From contig JAFRQK010000079.1 of assembly GCA_017428635.1 (NCBI GenBank), positions 1 to 64,000 on the forward strand: a stretch of 64,000 nt of DNA. Reading direction: 5' to 3'. Of the stretch, positions 59,601 to 64,000 are shown piece by piece. The translations under genes were made by a program, and so were the position numbers. Below the pieces are notes generated by a model that searched no databases, was not told the origin of the DNA, and worked only from the letters and a program-made list of their open reading frames with translations. The stretch's first letter is position 1; every line of letters begins with the position of its first letter. The stretch is from Clostridia bacterium. Lineage in GTDB: Bacteria; Bacillota; Clostridia; Oscillospirales; CAG-272.

Positions 59601-60336
59601 GCGCGTCTTTTCCCGCATCCTCGATCTGCTCTTCCCTCCTCACTGTCCGATCTGCGGCGCGGGGAGCGGCAAGGACGGATGTCTTTGCCCCGAATGTCTT
59701 TCAAAGTACGCAAGCGAGCAAAAAGAACGGTGTCCCGTCTGTATGAAGACCGCGGGAAACTGCGTATGCGGACTTGCAGGTGTGTCAAGGACGTTTTTGG
59801 GTGAAAAGCGGATAGTATCTCTTGCGTTTTATCATCCGCACGGTACCGACGGGACCCGTGTTACGGAACGGTTGATACGGATATTCAAGAAACGCTACGA
59901 CAAGTCACTCACCGATCTTTTCGCGCGCGATATTTCCGGGAAGCTTCTGCTTTTGATGAGATCCTCCGGAGAAGATCCCGGCGAGTGGGTCATAACTTTT
60001 CCGCCTCGCTCCGCTGAAAACAAGCGGAAATACGGGTTCGATCAGGGAAAGGCGGCTGTCAGAAGTCTTTCGCGTTACACGGGCATCCCGTGGGCGAAGG
60101 CGCTCCGCAGATCGGGAGGCGATGAGCAGAAAGAACTCGGACGGTTTGACAGAGAACTGAATTCCGGTTCTTTGAAGCTTGCGCGAAAAATTGATTTGCG
60201 GGGCAGAAAGATCATTCTGTTCGACGATATAATAACGACGGGGGCAACAATCAGAGCGGCGTCGGATCTTCTCACGGACGCCGGCGCCGAATGCGTTTTT
60301 CCCGTCTGCATAGCAAGAGTTCAAAAAAAGAAATAA
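59593..60336 (+). CDS. comF: ComF-family phosphoribosyltransferase-like protein
   Basis: A 247-residue protein of the ComF/GntX family, linked to DNA uptake in competent bacteria. Zinc-type cysteines CPICG and CLCPEC lie in the first 40 residues, with CPVC later; the C-terminal PRTase motif is ILFDDIITTGAT near 210-221. It overlaps recD2, a pairing that fits processing of single-stranded DNA. Confidence 0.9.
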   Translation: MSRRVFSRILDLLFPPHCPICGAGSGKDGCLCPECLSKYASEQKERCPVCMKTAGNCVCGLAGVSRTFLGEKRIVSLAFYHPHGTDGTRVTERLIRIFKKRYDKSLTDLFARDISGKLLLLMRSSGEDPGEWVITFPPRSAENKRKYGFDQGKAAVRSLSRYTGIPWAKALRRSGGDEQKELGRFDRELNSGSLKLARKIDLRGRKIILFDDIITTGATIRAASDLLTDAGAECVFPVCIARVQKKK

Positions 60337-60349
60337 ACAGTAAAGCGGT

Positions 60350-60391
60350 AATACCCCGGCAGGACGTTTTTCGTCCCGCCGGGTATTTTTC
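60350..60391 (+). terminator. Terminator after comF
   Basis: Stem ATACCCCGGC-AGGACG / CGTCC-CGCCGGGTAT with a T-rich loop, then T5. Confidence 0.82.
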
Positions 60392-60400
60392 GCATACAGG

Positions 60401-60429
60401 TTGCAAAATAATACGCTATGGTGTATAAT
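60401..60429 (+). promoter_or_regulatory. Sigma-A promoter of mreB
   Basis: TTGCAA (60401-60406), 17-base spacer, perfect TATAAT (60424-60429). The 75-base leader holds GCCC-TAT-GGGC followed by GTTTTTTT, a short attenuator-like hairpin, and a 12-codon frame (60473-60511) whose stop overlaps the mreB ATG. Confidence 0.75.
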
Positions 60430-60510
60430 ATATTTGTGGTAGTTTGCACTTTTTTTGAAAAAAGAGAGCCCTATGGGCGTTTTTTTGACCGATAAATCAA
60501 GGGGTATATA

Positions 60511-61536
60511 ATGGGAAAAGATATAGGCATCGATCTCGGCACGGCGACAGTCCTTGTTTACGTCAAGGGCAAGGGCATCGTTCTGAAAGAGCCGTCCGTC
60601 GTCGCGATCGACAAGAATACCGACAAAATACTGAAAGTCGGGCGTGAAGCGCAGCAGATGCTCGGGCGTACGCCCGGTAACATCACGGCTATCCGTCCGC
60701 TCAGGGACGGCGTCATCAGCCAGTACGAGATCACGCTTCGCATGATCCAGTATTTCATAAAGCGCGCCTGCGGAAATCCTTTTTTGTTCAAGCCCAGGGT
60801 CATCATCTGCGTTCCGAGCGGTATAACGGAAGTCGAAGAGAGAGCCGTCGTAGACGCGGCTACCCAGGCGGGTGCAAAGAGAACGTATCTGATAGAGGAA
60901 CCTGTCGCAGCTGCGATCGGAGCCGGGATCGATATTTCCCGTCCCGAAGGTCATATGGTCGTCGATATCGGCGGCGGAACGACGGATATAGCCGTGACTT
61001 CGCTCGGCGGGGTCGTCGTCTCCGAATCGATCAAGGTCGCCGGGGACAAGTTCGACGAGGCGATAATCAGATACGTGAGAAGGAAACACAAGGTCCTAAT
61101 CGGCGAAAGAACGGCCGAGGAGATCAAAATAAAAGTCGGTTCCGCATGGCCGCACGACGAAGCGAAGGTCATCGAGGTCAAGGGCCGATGCCTTATACAG
61201 GGCCTTCCCCGCGTGGTTCGGATCTCGTCAACGGAAATACCCGACGCGCTCGAAGAACCGCTTACGGCGATAGCTGAAGCCGTTTGTTCCGTCATAGAGC
61301 GCACTCCTCCTGAGCTGATAGGCGACATCCTTTACAACGGTATCGTTATGACGGGAGGCGGTAGCCTTCTGCACGGTCTCGATAAGCTTATCGCCGGGGT
61401 TACAGGCATAAAGACGATGGTCGCCGACAAAGCGGTATCATGCGTCGCGGTCGGGACCGGAAAATCGCTCGACCACATCTCGGTGATACCGGAGGGCGCT
61501 ATAAATCTCTCGCGTCAAAGATTATCCAGATACTGA
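60511..61536 (+). CDS. mreB: MreB/Mbl-type rod-shape protein
   Basis: A 341-residue actin homologue that guides the cell-wall elongation machinery. Nucleotide-binding motifs: GIDLGTATVLVYVKGKGIV at the N-terminus, VDIGGGTTDIAV near 150-161 and MTGGGSLLHGLDKLI near 280-295. AAGGGG lies seven bases before the ATG. The gene stands alone; mreC, mreD and minCD are not beside it, so it may be the Mbl or MreBH branch. Confidence 0.93.
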   Translation: MGKDIGIDLGTATVLVYVKGKGIVLKEPSVVAIDKNTDKILKVGREAQQMLGRTPGNITAIRPLRDGVISQYEITLRMIQYFIKRACGNPFLFKPRVIICVPSGITEVEERAVVDAATQAGAKRTYLIEEPVAAAIGAGIDISRPEGHMVVDIGGGTTDIAVTSLGGVVVSESIKVAGDKFDEAIIRYVRRKHKVLIGERTAEEIKIKVGSAWPHDEAKVIEVKGRCLIQGLPRVVRISSTEIPDALEEPLTAIAEAVCSVIERTPPELIGDILYNGIVMTGGGSLLHGLDKLIAGVTGIKTMVADKAVSCVAVGTGKSLDHISVIPEGAINLSRQRLSRY

Positions 61537-61542
61537 AAAAGA

Positions 61543-61579
61543 TCCGGCTGAAGCGAATCGCTTCAGCCGGAATTTTTTA
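61543..61579 (+). terminator. Terminator after mreB
   Basis: Stem TCCGGCTGAAGCG / CGCTTCAGCCGGA with a short loop, then T6. Confidence 0.88.
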
Positions 61580-63535
61580 TTTTGTAAGATAGCGGAACAG
61601 GATCGCTGCGACCTGGGCGCGAGTTGCGTTCCCGCGCGGGTCAAGGACAGTTCCCGTCGGCGTTGCGACCCCGTTGATCAGACCGGCAGCGAAAGCCCAA
61701 GCCATCGCGTCTTTTGCATACCCGCTGATCTTTCCGGCATCGGTGAAGCCGGAAAGATCGGCTCCGTCCGACCCGTCTAAACCGCCCGTGAATCTGAACA
61801 GTATCGTTGCGATCTGTTCTCTGGTGAGCGGATCGTCCGGAGAAAACGTCGTCCCGGAAGTGCCGTTTACTACGGAATTCTCAAACGCCCACCGGACCGC
61901 GTCGCGATACCAGTCCGCCTTAAGATCTTTGAACGGAACTTTTGCGCTCGACTCGGGTTCACCGGCGTAACGCCAGAGAACCGTAACGAGCATAGCTCTC
62001 GTCGTTGTTCCGCCCGGATTGAAACGTGCCTCTGACACTCCGTTCATCAATTTGCACTTTATACAAAAGTCGATCCCTTCGTGCGCCCAGTTTCCGTAAA
62101 CCGGAACGTCCGGGAAATCGCGTGACGGACACGGGTCCCCTTTAATGATCTTTTCTTTTTCTTTTCCGCATATCGTGCACTTATAGATCTCGCCGTATTT
62201 CCCGGCGCCGTGAACGTATCCGTCCGTTTCAAGCTCCCAAACGTGCGTGTGATCGATAAACCGAAGCGGAACGGTCGCCGCGGCCGACTTGTAACCGTAA
62301 GTCAAAGTGACGGCCACGCTTCCGGTATCGCCGTCGCGGACCAGCGATCCGACGTCTGTTTCGATTACGGCGCCGTCCGGCAATTCCGCTTTAAGCGCTT
62401 GCGAGATATCTTTCTCGGTATCTCCGTCGGACGGAAGGTAAACGTCGCGCGGCGAAGAGGCGAGCGATTCGGCCTCGATATCCGCGGGATCGTCCTTATA
62501 CGCGGTGAGATCGACCGAAGCGAATTTATCCTCTGATTCGTTTCCGACCGACTCCAGAGCCTCGGTGACGGCCGCCTGCGCTGTCTCTTTGTACTCGTCG
62601 GGGAGCGGTTGTGCGCCTTCCGGCCTTCTTATTTCGACGGCAAGCGGATCGCCTCGCCTTTCGTTTTCGGGAACGAGCGTTTCGACGAACGTCAGAGCGG
62701 CGATATACCTGCCGATCGAATACGAGACGTGGAGCTCGTCACGCTGAAGACCAGTCACGGGATCGGTATCGAAGTTCACGGCGCCCGACGGATCGACGGC
62801 GTAATGAAGAGACAGAAACGTTGAACGGGCGTTTTGTATCGCCGTTCCGACGGGAACGACGGCGGCAAAGCCCTTCCCCGTTTTTTCGCCGGTCAGATGC
62901 GATGCGATCTCGGTGAAATACCTGATCTTATTGAACTTTTCAAGGCCTGCAAAATACTCGGTTTTCTGTGATTTGGATATTATGAGATACAGATAGATCC
63001 GGGCGTCGGGAACGCGTTCTCCGACGTAATCGAGCATAAACGACGTCGACTCTTCTATCAAGTTGAATTTCCTTGTTGACGTTTCCCCGTAAGAATATCC
63101 TTTTTCGATCTCAAGGCCGTAAGGCTGGAGCACTACGGCGTCCCAACTATCGTATGAAAGCGCGCCTGCCGTGGTTTTAACGTCGGGGACGTTTTGCCAC
63201 AAGCCGTCCGTTTTGTCCCCCACGACGCGAAACTCGTAGTTTTCGAGTCCCCCATCGGCGGTAGCGGCGTGCCACGACATCGGCTTCCCCCCGCTCATTG
63301 CGAGAGCGACTTCAAGTTCGACGCCGTCGCCGAGAACCGTTTTCATCATATTGTAAAAAGTGCTGTAACCTTCGTAGACCCTGCCGTCCGGATATGTGAA
63401 TCCGTCCGTTGCGTCCTCGGAATAACTGTTCCCGATAAAGAGGATCCTGAAGTGACCTTTATTCGCTGCTGAAACGAACGGAACAACGGCGAACAGCATA
63501 ACTGAAGCAAGAATAATGGACAGTATTCTTTTCAC
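61577..63535 (-). CDS. SLH-anchored SGNH/DUF4886-like surface hydrolase
   Basis: A 652-residue exported protein. Signal peptide 1-24 (ending FVSAA). Residues 28-290 resemble the SGNH/DUF4886 fold: Ser37 in FIGNSYS and Asp266/His269 in RDELHVS form the expected catalytic set, suggesting an esterase such as a polysaccharide deacetylase. A spacer with a C-x-x-C pair (YKCTICGKEK) follows. Three SLH domains fill about 465-652. GTG 63535 was chosen because GGAGG lies five bases upstream; the longer frame would read through the palindrome at 63554-63581. Confidence 0.78.
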   Translation of the reverse strand: MKRILSIILASVMLFAVVPFVSAANKGHFRILFIGNSYSEDATDGFTYPDGRVYEGYSTFYNMMKTVLGDGVELEVALAMSGGKPMSWHAATADGGLENYEFRVVGDKTDGLWQNVPDVKTTAGALSYDSWDAVVLQPYGLEIEKGYSYGETSTRKFNLIEESTSFMLDYVGERVPDARIYLYLIISKSQKTEYFAGLEKFNKIRYFTEIASHLTGEKTGKGFAAVVPVGTAIQNARSTFLSLHYAVDPSGAVNFDTDPVTGLQRDELHVSYSIGRYIAALTFVETLVPENERRGDPLAVEIRRPEGAQPLPDEYKETAQAAVTEALESVGNESEDKFASVDLTAYKDDPADIEAESLASSPRDVYLPSDGDTEKDISQALKAELPDGAVIETDVGSLVRDGDTGSVAVTLTYGYKSAAATVPLRFIDHTHVWELETDGYVHGAGKYGEIYKCTICGKEKEKIIKGDPCPSRDFPDVPVYGNWAHEGIDFCIKCKLMNGVSEARFNPGGTTTRAMLVTVLWRYAGEPESSAKVPFKDLKADWYRDAVRWAFENSVVNGTSGTTFSPDDPLTREQIATILFRFTGGLDGSDGADLSGFTDAGKISGYAKDAMAWAFAAGLINGVATPTGTVLDPRGNATRAQVAAILFRYLTK

Positions 63536-63553
63536 GTTTTCCTCCGATGGGAA

Positions 63554-63590
63554 GATGGGCAAGCCCGCGGGCTTGCCCATCATTTTTTTG
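63554..63590 (+). terminator. Perfect 28-base palindrome with T run
   Basis: GATGGGCAAGCCCG and CGGGCTTGCCCATC are exact reverse complements with no spacer, then CA and T7. It faces the plus strand although no plus-strand gene precedes it. On the minus strand, where the isomerase gene ends, no T run follows. Confidence 0.65.
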
Positions 63591-63592
63591 TT

Positions 63593-64000
63593 TTACGCCC
63601 ACGCCATAGTCGAGGGCTTCGGGTCCTTCATTATGACTTCTTTCAGAGTACCGACCGCTTTTTTGAGTCCCTCGTCGATAGACATCAGGCTGTCTTCGTG
63701 CTCGATGGAGAGAACTCTGTCGTATCCGACCAGACGGAGATTGTCGACAAGGTCGCGCCACCATGCGGCGTCGTGACCGTAACCGACGGAACGGAACACC
63801 CACGCGCGGTTTATCTCGTCGCCGTAGTGCTTGGTGTCGAGCACGCCGATACGGGCTGTGTTGATCTTGTCGATCTTGGTATCCTTCGCGTGGACGTGAT
63901 AGATGGCGTCGCCCAGCATACGGATAGCCGCGGCGGGCTCCATACCCTGCCATACGAGGTGGGAGGGATCGAAGTTAGCGCCTATGACGTCGCCGACAGC
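63593..64000 (-). CDS. Sugar phosphate isomerase/epimerase (copy 4), partial
   Basis: The C-terminal 135 residues of a xylose isomerase-like TIM-barrel protein; the gene runs off the window at 64000. VIGANFDPSHLVWQG and IYHVHAKDTKID carry metal and substrate residues, and LSIEHEDSLM near the C-terminus holds the last glutamate. The full protein should be about 310-330 residues. It closely follows the family pattern of isomerases working with Gfo/Idh/MocA oxidoreductases. Confidence 0.87.
   Translation of the reverse strand, partial: AVGDVIGANFDPSHLVWQGMEPAAAIRMLGDAIYHVHAKDTKIDKINTARIGVLDTKHYGDEINRAWVFRSVGYGHDAAWWRDLVDNLRLVGYDRVLSIEHEDSLMSIDEGLKKAVGTLKEVIMKDPKPSTMAWA

Noticed and set aside
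1..64000. CRISPR arrays, insertion sequences, prophage genes, rRNA operons
   Set aside because: No repeat-spacer pattern, transposase, integrase, phage structural gene or rRNA sequence was seen on either strand.

Overview
The window reads as a chromosomal segment of an endospore-forming Firmicute of the class Clostridia. It carries the forespore-mother cell channel genes spoIIIAA to spoIIIAH, spoIIGA-sigE, the dipicolinate synthase pair dpaA-dpaB and a YlmC/YmxH gene. It also has typical low-GC Gram-positive housekeeping features: an L27 with a cleavable N-terminus beside its protease Prp, the ylxM-ffh-rpsP-khpA cluster, and near-consensus sigma-A promoters. Base composition is moderately GC-rich for the group (estimated by eye, not computed). 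Many sugar-acid and glycoside genes plus four S-layer-homology (SLH) proteins suggest a plant-polysaccharide-rich anaerobic habitat such as a herbivore gut. That habitat, and any placement below class, is inference.

Layout. 1-2.4 kb: a HAD phosphatase, a HicB/DinB-like protein, an unknown protein and a DUF1508 protein. 2.4-10.6 kb: a glycosidase-like protein, two tandem GH27 proteins (one degenerate), and a minus-strand operon of nitrilase, DUF2264 protein, 2-hydroxyacid dehydrogenase and sugar isomerase. 10.7-11.7 kb: rplU-prp-rpmA. 11.9-13.3 kb: dpaAB. 13.4-19.2 kb: an SLH beta-helix protein, ychF, sigE and spoIIGA. 19.3-25.6 kb: an oxidoreductase/isomerase operon, tRNA-Lys, ylmC, aspS, a second oxidoreductase and an unknown gene. 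25.6-31.1 kb: an SLH GH26-like protein overlapping an XpaC-like membrane protein, another isomerase, and a BlaI-type repressor with a companion gene. 31.4-35.3 kb: a ROK-like regulator with manA, a third oxidoreductase, and a glycyl-radical-enzyme activase with no partner enzyme here. 35.5-37.8 kb: ylxM-ffh-rpsP-khpA. 37.8-42.6 kb: spoIIIA operon. 42.8-44.2 kb: rplS, an acyl carrier protein and a TagA/WecG-type glycosyltransferase. 44.3-51.3 kb: an SLH propeller protein, DUF951-yfhO-ruvA-ruvB. 51.3-54.2 kb: yqeG-pepQ-nadE-nadM operon. 54.3-57.2 kb: tepA, metK, a cytidylate-kinase-like gene and a 48-residue membrane peptide. 57.3-61.5 kb: recD2-comF and mreB. 61.6-64 kb: an SLH SGNH-like protein and an isomerase cut by the window end.

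The genes fall into three themes: sporulation; information processing and cofactor synthesis (SRP, RuvAB, RecD2, NAD, SAM); and capture and catabolism of sugars, with SLH-anchored surface proteins outside and oxidoreductase/isomerase modules inside. I saw no insertion sequence, prophage, CRISPR array or rRNA. No stretch longer than about 300 bases lacks a gene; the larger gaps hold the promoters and leaders listed. Starts were moved from the longest reading frame wherever a ribosome binding site or a promoter argued for it.
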